Positions 11,182 through 22,351 of a DNA stretch of 64,000 nt are shown here, one piece after another. The stretch is from assembly GCA_024663395.1 (NCBI GenBank), contig JANFAH010000041.1, forward strand, positions 1 to 64,000, read 5' to 3'. How positions within the stretch are numbered: the stretch's first letter is position 1; the number at the start of each line of letters is the position of its first letter. This stretch comes from Pisolithus tinctorius. Its lineage: Eukaryota; Basidiomycota; Agaricomycetes; Boletales; Pisolithaceae. The notes beneath the pieces were generated by a model. That model was not told the origin of the DNA. It ran no database searches and saw nothing but the letters and a program-made list of their open reading frames with translations. A program made the position numbers and the translations under genes.

Positions 11182-12561
11182 CTATTGAAGGTGGCAGAGT
11201 ACCTCTTTTATGTGTTCGCGATGCGACTCCATGTCCTGCGAATAGATTAGGATGTCATCGAGGTATACTATGACGCAGACATTGAGCATGTCTGCAAAGA
11301 TGCTATTGACGAATCGCTGGAAAGCTGCAGGCACGTTAGTCAGACCGAATGGCATTACCTGCCACTCGTAAGAACCATAACGAGTGCGGAAAGCCGTTTT
11401 CCATTCATCTCCATCCACTATGTGGACTAGATGATAGGCATGGTGGAGATCAATCTTGGTGTAGACTTTAGTGCGGCTTGGAGAGTTGAGTAGGTCGGAG
11501 ATGAGTGGCAGCAGATAGCGATCTTTTTTCATGATTTTGTTGAGTCCTCGGTAGTCTACGCAGAGGCGGAGTGAACCGTCCTTCTTCTTTACAAAGAGGA
11601 CAGGGGCACCGTGAGCGGAGGTGGACTGTTTGATGAAACCATAGCCAAGATGCTCGTCAATGAAGGTGCGGAGAGCTTCAAGCTCTGGTGGAGAAAGAGA
11701 GTAGATTGTACCAATGGGCGGAGAAGCTCCTTCCTCGAGGTCAATCTTGAGATCGAACGAGCAGTGTGGTGGAAGTTCAGTGGCCTTGTCTTTACTAAAG
11801 ACATCGGCAAACTTGTGATACTCAGAAGGAACCGAGGAGAGGTCAGGGGGTGGAGATGAAGCGGAGGACGCACGAAGCTTCACATCATCAGTGGAGAGCT
11901 GTAAGCAGAACTGTCTAGAGCCAGGGAGAGCACAGGCTCTGACATACACAGCAGCATTGATGAGTGAGACGAGCGGAGCAGAGTGCGGTGAGTCTGTCGG
12001 AGGTGCAGTCAGAGCTGCAAACAGAGTGGAGGGTGTCGGATCCAGAGCGGAGGTCGCAGTGGAAGATGATGAAGGCGCCTGGGGTGTTGGCATTCCCTGT
12101 AATGATGGTTTGAACGATATACTGCCCAGTACCCAGTCAATCGACGGATTGAAGCGGGTGAGCCAGTTGTGTCCTAATACCAGCGAACATGAAGAATCCA
12201 ACAGAGTAACATAAAATGAAACGGAGTTGACATCGCCGGAAGGAAAGCGGAGGGAAAGATCTACTTCTTGGGAAATGACAGCATTTGTACTACCATCAAA
12301 CAAGCGGAGCAGAACTGGTGGAGAAACAGAGGAAACAGGAATGGCATATTTTTTGATTACAGACGGGTCTACGAAGCAATGAGAAGAACCAGAATCGATC
12401 AACGCAGAAAAAGTGTCAACAGAATAATCCGGAAGAGTTACAGATGGAAGTAAAGAATTGGGACTAGAAAGAGCAGACACATTGAGTCGGATGTCCGGTT
12501 GCGCACAGTTGGTATCAACGCTTCCTCCAGGCTGTGCAAGCTCCCTGGAGGAGCGGACTAA
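11182..12561 (-). pseudogene. pol: Element A protease and reverse transcriptase (pol N-terminal half)
   Basis: The frame opens at the end of gag in the -1 frame. The aspartic protease site is [12 protein letters not shown], followed by the SLVLGHNWL strand. RT follows with [29 protein letters not shown] and the catalytic box [11 protein letters not shown], about 250 residues in order. There is no separate start codon, so expression must come from frameshifting off gag. The frame stops with TAG at 11182-11184 (HLQ then stop). The same stop exists in A-prime, so it is either inherited from a shared defective parent or tolerated. Confidence 0.88.
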
Positions 12562-12567
12562 TTTTTT
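12558..12567 (-). promoter_or_regulatory. Putative -1 ribosomal frameshift site at gag-pol junction
   Basis: The - strand reads A AAA AAT TAG in the gag frame, so the slippery heptamer sits directly before the gag stop. Slipping back one base continues as AAA TTA GTC CGC into the open pol frame, which has no start codon of its own. Frame arithmetic confirms pol is -1 to gag. A-rich heptamers are known -1 slippery sites; a downstream stimulator was not assessed. Confidence 0.6.
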
Positions 12568-13829
12568 GGCTCTGCCTTCTCCTCAGTCGGAGTAGGCGGA
12601 GTTCCAGCCATAGCTGCATGGGATTTGGCTGCACGAGAGGTGGACTTGGGACAGTCCTTGGCGGAGTGGCCAGCCTCGCCACAGAAGAGACAGAGGTTGT
12701 TTTTCATCCTGCGCTGTCGTTCAGCAGAGGTGAGTTTGCCATCCTTGCCCAGAAGATGGGCAATATCGGACTTGGGCAGATCTTTCTGTTTGCCCTTGCC
12801 CTTGGCATCGGACTTTGGAGTGGAGGACGAGGAGGACGACGATTTAGCTTTATTGTCGGAGTTGGAAGACTGCGACTTGTCGGAGGCGGACTTGGTGGTG
12901 TGTGAGATCTCTGCTTTGCACTCCCAGTAGTGCGCATCAATGGTCTGAGTGAGTTCGCGGAGTTGTGCAAGGGTAGAAGGTTTTCTGATGCAAGCGATCT
13001 CGTCCTTGATGCGGTCTGGAAGTCCACTATAGAAGCGGTGGCAGAGTGCACCGACACCGTAGTCCTTGACCTGTGAAGCCCAGCGATTGAACTCCATGAC
13101 GTATTTAGTAATTCAAGACCCATCTTTCATGGTTAGGTTCTCGAGTTGTTGGACGGCATCTGCTATGGCATCATGTGGACCGAAGTTGGATGTGAGCTCT
13201 TGTAAGAACTCATGATAGTCGTCCATCCAGAGTGGGCGGTCATAGTTGTCGGGGTTTAGTAGATCTGGCTCGAACCAAGCCAGAGCCATGCCCTTAAGAT
13301 AAGATTGAGCAAAGGTAACCTTTGCTCTGTTGGAGCGGAATGCGCGAGGGCGGTCTTGGAAGTTTAGCTCGCATTGTACGAGGAACTCACGGAGTTTCTT
13401 GGGGTCGGAGCCATCGAAGGTATCAGGCTCGCGGACTTTGGTTTTCGGAGCGGAGTCCCCAGTGTGCGAACTAGACCATGCAAGCGCATGAACGGCTCTA
13501 GCAAGAGCTACGAGGGGATCCTCTGGCGTCTCAGCCAGGTCTTCGGGGACATCCCTGTCACCGCTGCCCCTGCCATTGGGATCACCATCAGGATAGTCAG
13601 GGTCGGGGTCGGGTCCATCATCTCGGTTACAAGGAGACGGAGTATGGAAAGTTGTTGGGTGGAGGTCGGAGCGACCAGCTTGCGAAGCGCTTTCGCCTTC
13701 AGTGCGAGAGCGGTGTCGAGCAGAGAAAGACTGGAATTGTTCAACGACGGAAGGGAGTTGACGCGGATTAGCTAGCGCTACAGTGAGGTTCTCAGCGACC
13801 TCTCTCTGGGATTGAGCTCAAGTTCTCAT
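12558..13829 (-). pseudogene. gag: Element A Gag with CCHC knuckle
   Basis: The frame begins at ATG 13829, about 60 nt inside the 5-prime LTR. It has a disordered N-terminus, a retrotransposon Gag capsid-like domain (PDTFDGSDPKKLREF, LKGMALAWFEPDLL, ELTSNFGP), a Ser/Lys-rich linker, and a nucleic-acid-binding knuckle CLFCGEAGHSAKDC near the end. It stops with TAG 12558-12560. Two in-frame TGA codons interrupt it, one at codon 4 and one near 13107. The first is CGA-type decay and the second probably replaced TGG. The 12558-13097 part is open. It would form the virus-like particle shell. Confidence 0.85.
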
Positions 13830-13890
13830 AATGGCGTAAGTTTTTCGGAGGACAGAAAATGAGATCGTACAAGTGCGAGTACAAATATAC

Positions 13891-14603
13891 TGTCAAGTCC
13901 AGGCCTACTCCGACCAACTCCGACGCTTAATAAGGTCTAGAGGAGGGTCCGGAAGCAAGTCCAACACACAGGGACAGAACTCCGACTAGCGGAGTGTCGG
14001 CAGGAACGAAGACCACTGAGACAAAGGCGGAGCGGAGTGAGGGCATCGGGTTTAGCTTGTGCGCTACCCCCTTGCACGATCTCAGCCCTCGTATTTCAGA
14101 GGGAGAGTACAGAAGGAGAGTTGGAGATAGCTCCGACAGACAGAAGACAGAATCAGAGGGAGTAGGAACTAAGTTGATATTCATACTGAAGAACAGCAGA
14201 GTACAGTACATGCTTTTATACCGCTACGGAGGTACAGTAACTGGAATCGGAACTGACATACGGAGACTCATAAATTTTCAAGTAAAATTTCCTGGAGATG
14301 AATGAAGGGCAGACAGAGGACATACGAACAGGTAACACAGAACATCTAGAAAAGGAAATAGTCCAGATGCTGGGCCATGCGGTGAGCGCGCTGCAGAGTA
14401 CCTGACTGTGAAGGTAGTCACATGACCCCTCAGAGAACAGACTGCTTGGTCCGGTAGGAGAGAAACACAAGTCTGACAACAGTCGGAGCGGAGATGGTTC
14501 GTAGATGATAGAAGGTGGGCAGAGTTGGTGCGGAGTGAGCAAATGACCAGTGGAGAAGGTTGCGGAGTGAGTAAAGACCTATGACGAACGCACGGTTATG
14601 ACA
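13891..14603 (-). repeat. Element A 5-prime LTR
   Basis: The LTR is 713 bp with TG...CA ends and pairs with 6525-7238. The flanking TATGA at 14604-14608 matches 6520-6524. Confidence 0.9.
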
Positions 14604-16132
14604 TATGATACCCATGACAAGGAGCTGTTGGCCATCTTTGAGGCCTTCCACCATTGGCAGCATTACTTAGAAGGCTCCACCTTACCTGTTGACATGGTGA
14701 TGGACCACAAAAACCTTGAGTATTTTTCCACTTCTAAGGTTCTCACCCATCAACAGGCCTGCTGGTCGGAGCACCTTTCCCAGTTCAATCTCTCTATCCG
14801 CTTCTGACCTGGCCACTTGGGAGCCAAGCCCGACACACTTGCACACCATTGGGATGTCTACCCAAAAGGGGGGGATAGGGACTATGTGCAGGTAAATCCT
14901 CACAATCTCTGCCCTATGTTTACACAGGAACAGCTTGTGTCATCCCTCCATACCACTACCCTCATGGCACCTGTGCTCCACACTGCCATGGTCTTCAATG
15001 TTGAGTGCTTGCACTCTGACATCATCTCCACCCTACCATCTGACCCTGTTTCTGCCAGCCACCTCCCAACTCCAACTAAGCCTCGGTGGTCCCTGGACTC
15101 TGATGGTCTACTCTGCCTTGACAGTCGCATTTTTGTCCCTGATATTGATGATCTCTGCCTCTGAGTGCTTTGGTTCAGGCATGACCACCCCCTAGCAGGC
15201 CATTTCAGGCAAAACTGCACCCTAGAACTCATCCGCAGGGACTACATGTGGCCCAACCTCCACTCTGATGTGAAAGAATACATCAGGTCTTGCACCACCT
15301 GTGGACGGAGCAAAACTCCGCGTCACTGCCCTTATGGTCTACTGAAGCAACTCCCCATCCCAGAGAGACCTTGGAACTCCATCTCCATGGACTTCATCAA
15401 ACACCTCCCCAACTCCAATGGTTACTCCGCCATCCTCATAGTAGTGGACTGCCTCTCAAAGCAAGCAGTGTTCATCCCCACTCATGATTCCATTACCTCT
15501 GCCAAACTCGCCAAGCTCTTCCTTACCCATGTCTTCTCCAAGCATGGGGTACCTGCTAACATCACCTCTGACAGAGGTCCTGAGTTCATCTCACACTTCT
15601 TCTGCTCATTAGGAAAGGCCCTTGATATGCACCTTCACTTCACTTCAGGTTACCACCCAGAAGGTGATGGCCAGACTGAGCAGACAAACCAGACTCTCAA
15701 GCAGTACCTCTGCATCTACTGCAACTACCAACAAGACAACTGGGCCAAGCTCTTACCTTTAGTGGAGTTTGCTTTCAACAACACACCAAGTGCAACTACC
15801 AGAGTTTCTCCCTTCTTCGCCAACAAGGGATATCATCCAAACCTGTTGGTGGTCCCTGACCAGGACTTCACCTCTCCACGGGCTCACGACTATGTCATTG
15901 AGCTCTCTGCCCTTCATGACTTCCTCCACTCCGAAATGTCCACCACTCAGCAGTGCTACCAAGGTCTGGCAGATGCCAAATGCATACTTCCACCTGAGTT
16001 CAAGGTCAGAGAACAGGCCTATGTCAAAGCCAAGTACTTCCACTCCACTCCTCCTTCAGAAAAACTCTCCAAAAAGTACTTGGCTCCATTCACCATCTTG
16101 GCCAGGCCAGGTATGCACTCTGTCACCCTTAA
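14604..16132 (+). pseudogene. A-prime RNase H and integrase, part 1
   Basis: This is the continuation of A-prime after element A: HDKELLAIFEAFHHW, HKNLEYFSTSKVL, then integrase. The integrase frame 15165-16140 is still open for about 320 codons, with HHCC (HDHPLAGHFRQN, CTTCGRSK), SMDFIKHLP, TSDRGPEF and the C-terminal strand up to HSVTLN. A stop after SIRF at about 14805 and one at about 15160 split the frame. The MITE at 16133 interrupts it. Integrase is the best-kept part of this old copy. Confidence 0.88.
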
Positions 16133-16469
16133 CACTGCAAGCATTTCACAATTTTTCATGACCAAACATGTTGAAAAAATTGAAGGAAGAGATACCATGT
16201 TATAATGGATGTTTTCACAGACAAGTTCCAAAAATAATATTTCATTTTCTTTGCCCTCTCCACCAGCAAACATGAATTGACAGTAATTTTCATTAGACTA
16301 GAATCTAATGGTCATTACCATCAATCAATATTTATAGGTGGGACATGCAAAGAAAATAAATTATTACTACTGGATTTTTTGTTTGAGAACATTTAAAATG
16401 ACATTGTATCTCTTCTTTCAATTTTTTTCAACATGTTTTGTCATGACAAATTGTGAAATGCTTGCAGTG
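16133..16469. mobile_element. MITE-like element with long terminal inverted repeats, CACTG ends
   Basis: The insertion is 337 bp. About 64 bp at each end are inverted repeats, starting CACTGCAAGCATTTCACAAT on both sides with only a few mismatches. It is flanked by TAA (16130-16132 and 16470-16472), and the empty site in element A reads TTAAGCTCC. It has no coding capacity. CACTG termini with a 3-bp duplication suggest a CACTA-type (CMC) non-autonomous element; a PIF/Harbinger-like origin (TAA duplication) is the main alternative. Confidence 0.8.
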
Positions 16470-16812
16470 TAAGCTCCCCAACTCTATGTGCTCAGTACAC
16501 CCAGTCTTCCATGTCTCGCAACTGGAAGCTGCAGTGGCAAACCCCTTCCCAAACTGACAACAACCTCTGCCTCTGCCAGTGGATGTCGATGGTGACCTTG
16601 AGTATGAGGTGTTGGAGATACTCAACTCTAAGGTGGACCGCCGTCACCACCACTGTCAACTCTTGTATCTAGTCTGCTGGGCTGGTTATGAGAACACTGA
16701 TGAAGAAACCTCTTGGTTGCTTGCAACTGAGCTAGATCACACTTCTGACATAGTCTCTGCTTTCCATGAATGCTATCTGCACAAACCTGGCCCATATCAA
16801 CCTCCACCTTAG
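16470..16812 (+). pseudogene. A-prime integrase C-terminus and chromodomain
   Basis: This resumes right after the MITE with SQLEA-type sequence and, in the frame 16579-16812, the chromodomain (YEVLEILNSK, LVCWAGYENTDEE, TSWLLATELDH) ending in stop at 16812. Of the conserved aromatic and acidic positions of element A, most are kept. One indel after the proline-rich stretch near 16556 separates it from the upstream part. Confidence 0.8.
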
Positions 16813-17008
16813 TACTCTGCCCACATAACCTTCCTCTGTGGGCCAACTCTGCCACTTATCGAACTAGCTTAAGTACTTATAGTTTTCTCCACTTATCCAT
16901 TTCACTTTCTCAGAATCACAAAACAAAATCACAAGTCTATTTCGTAGTAGTACAAAATGTACAAGTTAAAAACAAAAGACAAAAAAAAAAAAAAAGAACA
17001 CAACTACA

Positions 17009-17302
17009 CTACTCTTCCATTGCCTGCTCTCTGCCACCCTCCTGTTCTTCACCACCTTCCTGCTCCCCTTCAACTTCTTCCTCATTATCCCCCTCTGCAC
17101 CTTCGTCTGCTTCCTCATTTTTGTCCTCCGCCACCTCCGACTGAGGCCTCTTCCATCCTCCTCCTGTGCGCTCGAACTTGGCCATCTTGGCCTTGCACAT
17201 GTCATCCCTCCTTGCCTCCACCCACTCTGCCCATGTGCAGTACAGTCCCCACTCATTGGCTGTCTGCTCTGTGTCCTCTGCCATCCGCTCTGCTGCTGCC
17301 AC
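17009..17302 (-). pseudogene. A-prime antisense accessory gene, C-terminal fragment
   Basis: Antisense to A-prime pol, the 97-codon frame matches the C-terminal third of the antisense gene of element A: ERMAEDTEQTANEWGLY, TWAEWVEAR, GGGWKRPQSE and the acidic tail ending QAMEE then stop. The rest of the gene is cut away at 17302 where D4 begins. The position downstream of the chromodomain and the opposite strand are the same as in element A, so the gene belongs to the family and is not private to one copy. Confidence 0.75.
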
Positions 17303-19128
17303 TGTGAGTCAAAGTGTGGAAAGGTGGTGAAAACCAACCAAAACCAACACAAAAGACAAATGATGTGCAAGTGGTGGTGTGCCTCTGCGGAACCTGGACT
17401 GCAGAAAAATCTAAGAGGGGGAAACTTCAATGGGAGGGTGCTCCTAGTGCAAGTCAATGATGAGTTATGCAGGAGAGGATGAATGAATGCTGATTGAGAA
17501 GGGGATGCTGAACAGAGCAAGGGTGTTCAGCTGAAAGGACTTGGGAGTAATGGATTTCGATAGAATATGCTCCTGGCACAAGTTGATGACGAGTTATGCA
17601 GGAGTGGAAGAATGACTAAACAAGAGGTTGCTGACTAAGCACTGATGATACTGCTGATGATGAATGAAGGTAGATAGACCCTTGATGGAGCCTCAACTAC
17701 CAATGATAAGAATGAAGACAGATAGACTCTCCCAAATGAGCCTCAACTGTTGATGACAAGATAGGCACTGAACTGACTGCTGGACTGCTTCTGATTCACT
17801 TCCTTGTAGCTAAGTACATGGGGGTTTATATACTGAGGGGGGAGCATAGCTTGTGACAAACAAGGCACAAACACTTGGTAAGTAATGAGTAAGTGAGAAA
17901 TGAAAAGTAAGCAAGCACAGAGGATTGGTAAGTATTGGCAATGAATGAGTCAAGGATAGTCAAAATATCACAAAATGAGTCAAATAGAATCAGAAACTGA
18001 GTAAGCGCACTGATATCACATTAGGGGGTGGTGATGCAAGCTAGATCTCGGCGGAGACATCTCTAGATCCAAAGACAGCATGACAGATGGACAGTGTTTC
18101 CAGACAGGGAAGTATTAATTCCAGAATTGAAGGGCATGAGTCAGGTGTCAAAGGGGGCTAGGGCATTGGGGGTCTGTGGGGCAATGAGAGCATATGCGAT
18201 CACGTCTCCCACCCTTCCATCCTCTCAGCAAAGTTAACAAAAACTTCATGGATGGGGTTCTGATGGAGGAGGAGGAGAAGGGGGGACATCTTCTGCTGGA
18301 TCTTGCAGTAAGAAGGCAAGATGCATGTCATACTCATCATGAATGCAATCAGGGAGGCTGGAGGACAGTAGATTATACTGCAGCTGTCGCAATGTGGGAA
18401 GAATGACGGACAAGACTGGAATAAAGACAGTGCAGGGAGCAGGGAGGAACGATCCATATGCTTCATCAACCAGAGAGACTGAAACAACCACATAAGACCT
18501 TTCTAACCAAGTGACAGACCTGAGGCAACCAAAGAACGTCCTTCTGGAAGTCATACTGACAAGGAGAACACGCTGACCAAGCTGCATGGGATGAGACAGG
18601 GCTGACAATGATGGGATGAACCAGGGGGCTTCAGGACAGAAGCTGGTGGGAATGCCTGGCAGATATATGTAGCCACTGTCTCTGGAAAATGAGACAAGCG
18701 AGATGATCAATGAAGAGGTGGACATGATTGATGGACTTAGTGAAATGAGTGTCTGATGGATGGAGTGCTGTAGAAATGTGCAGGGTGTGAGGATCCTCTC
18801 CAAATTTGGAAGGAAGAATTGTGGGGCTGAGCACTTTAAGCGAGTGTGGGAACGGAGTCAATATCTTTGGAAATGGTGGAGATACGACGAAAACTGGAAT
18901 GCTGTACATGGGCGCTAAAAACCTTTAATGTGCACTTAACTCGCTTCCTCTTTTCTCTTTAGCACTGATGACTCGTTCTTGTGTGAAGGATGACTGTTAA
19001 CGTCCAACAGTCTTTCTACGCATGAGGCCTTTAGTTTTCATCTGCATGCTTGGGCATTGTGCACAACTCGTCAACAAGTTAGGCAGAGTCAGCTGTAACC
19101 ATGTCCACAACACCTTTGGTGTGTGACA
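17303..19128 (-). mobile_element. D4: D element at the A-prime / B junction
   Basis: The D copy is in reverse orientation (TGTGAGTC at 17303, GTGTGACA ending 19128), with TATA on the - strand at 17825-17832. Its two flanks belong to different elements: the A-prime antisense gene on the left and an LTR of element B on the right. The flanking tetramers are CCAC (17299-17302) and GTGC (19129-19132), which do not match. This is best explained by recombination between two D copies. Confidence 0.75.
18246..18909 (-). pseudogene. LTR-embedded ORF of D family (copy D4)
   Basis: The frame 18246-18803 (185 codons) is open from the ERILTPCTFLQHS block through DSGYIYLPGIPTSF, SMTSRRTFFG, RSYVVVSVS and LPDCIHDEYD to the stop, and is almost the whole D protein apart from the N-terminal part, which reads in a second frame from 18909. 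The same two-frame split occurs in D2 and D3, pointing to a shared old indel. The function is unknown. Confidence 0.5.
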
Positions 19129-19292
19129 GTGCACGAAGTGTACCATATGGTATTCGCAGAGTAAGATGTAGAGACAAAAAGGATCCTATCTAAATTTTTC
19201 AACGCAACATTTATATACAAGGAGGCATGTGATACTGAGGTATCACATGCCTATACTAAGTAGCTACTACTTTCAGGGTATAACCCCTAACA
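19129..19292 (-). repeat. B-outer 3-prime LTR, truncated
   Basis: It matches the last about 164 bp of the 197-bp B LTR (GAAGTGTACC...CCCCTAACA on the + strand). The first about 34 bp are replaced by D4. A PPT-like GCAGGGGAGGG (- strand) adjoins it at 19293-19304. Confidence 0.85.
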
Positions 19293-19485
19293 CCCTCCCC
19301 TGCAGAGCCGACCCAGGCTCAGAAAGTAAAGAGAAAAGAAAGAGAAAAAGGAAAAGACAGTTGTGCGAAGGTTAGGCTTCGCAAACTAATACTTTGAGGG
19401 TTAGGCCTCAAAGTCCAAACACAGAGAAGGGGTGTTGAACCCAATCCTTTAATCGGAGAGTTGAGTCTCCAGAAGGAACATCCCC

Positions 19486-22018
19486 TCACATTCGTGACCT
19501 ATCCTCGTCCTCGAATAGGTCATCAGTCATTTTGCCCTCCTCGGGCTCAGAGTCTTTAGCAGGGGGATTTCCCCTGACAGTGGATGCTCCCCCACGAGGA
19601 CAGTGGGGGAGGTCATAGATGAACGCCACAGAGGCGAATGCAGAGATGATCTGCTGATCATCAGCCCGTAAGGGCATGTGACCCGGAGGGACCTGGTTGA
19701 TGGTGCAACCAATGGCCTGAGCCTGACACTTGTACCACTCCCTCAATCCAACATCGCTTGGGGGGGCAAGGTTTGGTGAGAGCCTTCTTCAGGGGCTCGA
19801 TTTTTGCCATAACCTGAGGGTTATTCTCCCCTCCATTGGCAACGATGCCATTGACATACTCTCAACCAGCTTGTCGAGCCCATTGTAGCGCGTCATCAGC
19901 GTCATATGCGCTGACCCCATTAGCAGCGAGATACGCTGCAATCGAGGCCCAGTCAGCTGAGGCGGTGAACTCACCGTCCCAGGGATGTGATGCACCTTCG
20001 ACTGGACTGACTTCTGCCCAGTTGAGGAGGGACCAATATTGTCCCCTTACTGCAAGTAGGCAAGCCAACTCGTGCATCCAGACATTTCAAGCCCTATGGC
20101 TCTGGGGAACTGGTGCCAGGTGCTCGTAAAGGAGGAACCCTCGGACGTTGTGCAGAGATGGAGGGTCGGCCTCTGCGTCGGAGTCGTCTGGCCTGCTAGA
20201 TGTCCCCAGTACCCCTGGGAGCATGGCCACAAGTGTGGACTTGCTGTCTTCGCCCCAGCGAGGGCGCCTCTGCTCTTTGTTGATGAACTCCCTTCAAGCT
20301 TTGATGGAACTGTCGAGGGGAGGGGCATTTGATGGTAGCTCAGGAATGCCCCTAGACTTCCCACCAGTGGGCTTGGCCCCTTTTGCCTTGTGAGGAGGTT
20401 GTGTCCTCGTGGAGGACTGAGCTTGGGAGCTTGGCCCGGGCCTTTGTTCAGAGACCCATTGAGTCTCATGCAGTTGAACCGCTACGTGGTCGATGAGAGT
20501 GGGAGTAGGGGTTGAACCTACATCAGACGCTGGAGTCGAGCCCAAAGGAGTGTCTGCTATCCGCTCCTGCAGTGCTGGAGCACCTCCAGAGGGGCCAGAT
20601 GTAGGTGGGGGTATCCCCACAGCGGGTGCTTGTTCCTCTTCCCCTTGAGGTCAAACCGCCTTCCCCTTTTCCTTGAGGGCCCCTCTCCTCTCGCAAGATT
20701 TCTTGGAAGACCATGCAGGAGGCTTCCATTCGCTCAATGCGAGGTTGATGACCTCATTTGACCCCAACTTGCATCTTTTCCACAAGTTGAGGTAAGTTAT
20801 AAGGTCCTGTGCCTTTCAGACGCAGGGAGCCTTATCCTCTGGCTCCTGTAATGCTTTCGCGTAGAGCTGGTGGATATCATCTGCGGTGTTGAAGAGGGCA
20901 ATGGGCCCCAGGATGCCTCCTTCAAACTGTATGGCCCAGCCATATGGTCTCTTGCCCACCAGGACCGGTGGGACGATGCGCAGCCTGAGGTTGCGCTTCA
21001 CACTGTCAATCTTTTCGCCCTCATAGGTGTAGAGATTGTTGTTGATCCTCATGAAGAGGATCTTATTCTTACCATCTGAGCCTTCGCCCAGACTAAGCAC
21101 GCAATGGGGCCATTCCGTCCCATCAAACTCAGGGAACATTGTTCCCTGTGCAGGAACAGAGGGTGCTCCCTCATCCAGAGTCATCTGGACATCACTAGGG
21201 ACATCTGGAAAGCTGACAGCATGGTCGGTCATCATCTCATCCTCTGTAGGAGGATGGTGAGGCCATCCATGCTGTGACAAGGGTTGCTCCCTCGAAATAT
21301 GAGAACCAGCAGGCTTTGCCTGCACCCTCCCCCCTGAAACAAACATCGCAGCAGGTCTGGGATGTCGAGGGACCAGCTCCAGGCTGGTTGAGAATGCAGT
21401 GGTCAGGGCCACCAAGAGACACAACTCATGCGCATTTGAAATCCTGTGCCTCCTGCTCAACTGACGTGGGAGCTGGAAATGTACAACAAAGCTTGTCAAT
21501 TTTGTCTTGTAAGTGACAAATCTCATCGTCATGGTCGTTGAGATCATCCTCAAGGTATGCAATGCAACAATGCATGTTGTTGTATGGAGAACGGTGGACG
21601 ATGCATGCAGCTTCGTCCACAAGGTTGAATATTGCAGGAGTGAGGCCTGCTTCAGAGAGGGCCATGCCCTGGGAGATGTGCAACTGGAATTGTGATGCCA
21701 GATGAACGGCAGTTGTGGGTGGCACACCCAGAAAGGTCCTCCAGGGCATTTGTCGCAATGATCATTGTGCTCTCGAGACAAGGCACGTGATGACACGATG
21801 GATGGGGAGCAAGCATGCTTCTGGCCACTGCTGACCGTATGTGTGCTGCACTGAGCAGCGGGGGATGGCGAGTGAGGAGCCTCACTATCATGTCATGCAC
21901 CTCGATGTGCAGAGAGCTCACCACAATCGCATGTGGCTGACTCCCTGCGAGAACGGCATGGGGAGCGCTGTGGGGAGCACGAGCTCTGGGTACTGCGATG
22001 ATTATTGTGGGAAGACAT
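19486..22018 (-). pseudogene. B-outer ORF3, uncharacterised protein downstream of pol
   Basis: This is the older copy of the B accessory ORF. From ATG 22018 one frame carries an Arg/Ser-rich N-terminus, a helical segment, and from about 21380 to 20816 the best-conserved block (MFPEFDGTEWPH, KNKILFMRINNNLY, RNLRLRIVPPVLVGKRPYG, ALFNTADDIHQLYAKAL). After a CGA-to-TGA stop at 20816 the frame continues with a Pro/Ser-rich stretch. A homopolymer G insertion (seven versus six in B2) near 19770 shifts the last part, which ends at 19486 with an acidic tail. I see no known fold and no signal or membrane segment. It occupies the position where some gypsy elements carry env. Confidence 0.55.
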
Positions 22019-22351
22019 TCTGGATGGTTTGTTGTGGTGGAAAAAGGCGGTGCTACGAGGTGGTACGAGTGAGGAAGAAGCAAGAGTAAAAAAGGAGGGC
22101 ATGAGGTGTAATTAAAAAACTTAAGTAATACTCGACATAGAAAAAACACGTGAACAAGGAGTGATCAGCAGGTGGCTACATTATACTATCTACCTTTGAC
22201 AGAATGTGGTGTCCAGTTATTTTTAGGCTTTTGATCTTTATCTTTGTTATTTCATTTTATTTTTTATTTGACTTTGTTTTTTCTCTGAGTCCATTTGGTT
22301 CTGTTAGTAGTACACGACTACTCGTAGTCACTATGTGGCTACTACACATTC

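Larger units (their letters stand above)
6525..14603 (-). mobile_element. Element A: near-complete Ty3/gypsy chromovirus with an antisense gene
   Basis: Two LTRs of 714 and 713 bp in direct orientation (TGTCAAG...GTTATGACA on the + strand) are flanked by a perfect 5-bp duplication TATGA. Coding order on the - strand is gag, protease, RT, RNase H, integrase, chromodomain. A polypurine tract adjoins the 6525-7238 LTR, which is therefore the 3-prime LTR. Between the chromodomain and that LTR lies a 1.6-kb region with a spliced gene on the opposite strand. LTR pairs differ mostly by transitions at CpG positions. Gag and pol contain a few CGA-to-TGA stops and one homopolymer deletion, so this copy is inactive but recent. 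No TGG-type primer site follows the 5-prime LTR. Confidence 0.92.
269..17302 (+). mobile_element. Element A-prime, decayed Ty3/gypsy chromovirus (outer host)
   Basis: When the insertions D1, E, A and the MITE are skipped, the remaining + strand pieces read in order as protease C-end, reverse transcriptase, RNase H, integrase and chromodomain. They match the pol of the younger element A on the opposite strand. Gag and the left LTR are missing because the copy is cut at 269. The right LTR is lost at the D4 junction. Reading frames are broken by many stops and indels, and CpG dinucleotides present in A are mostly TpG or CpA here. This is the oldest recognisable layer in the left half of the window. 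Confidence 0.85.
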
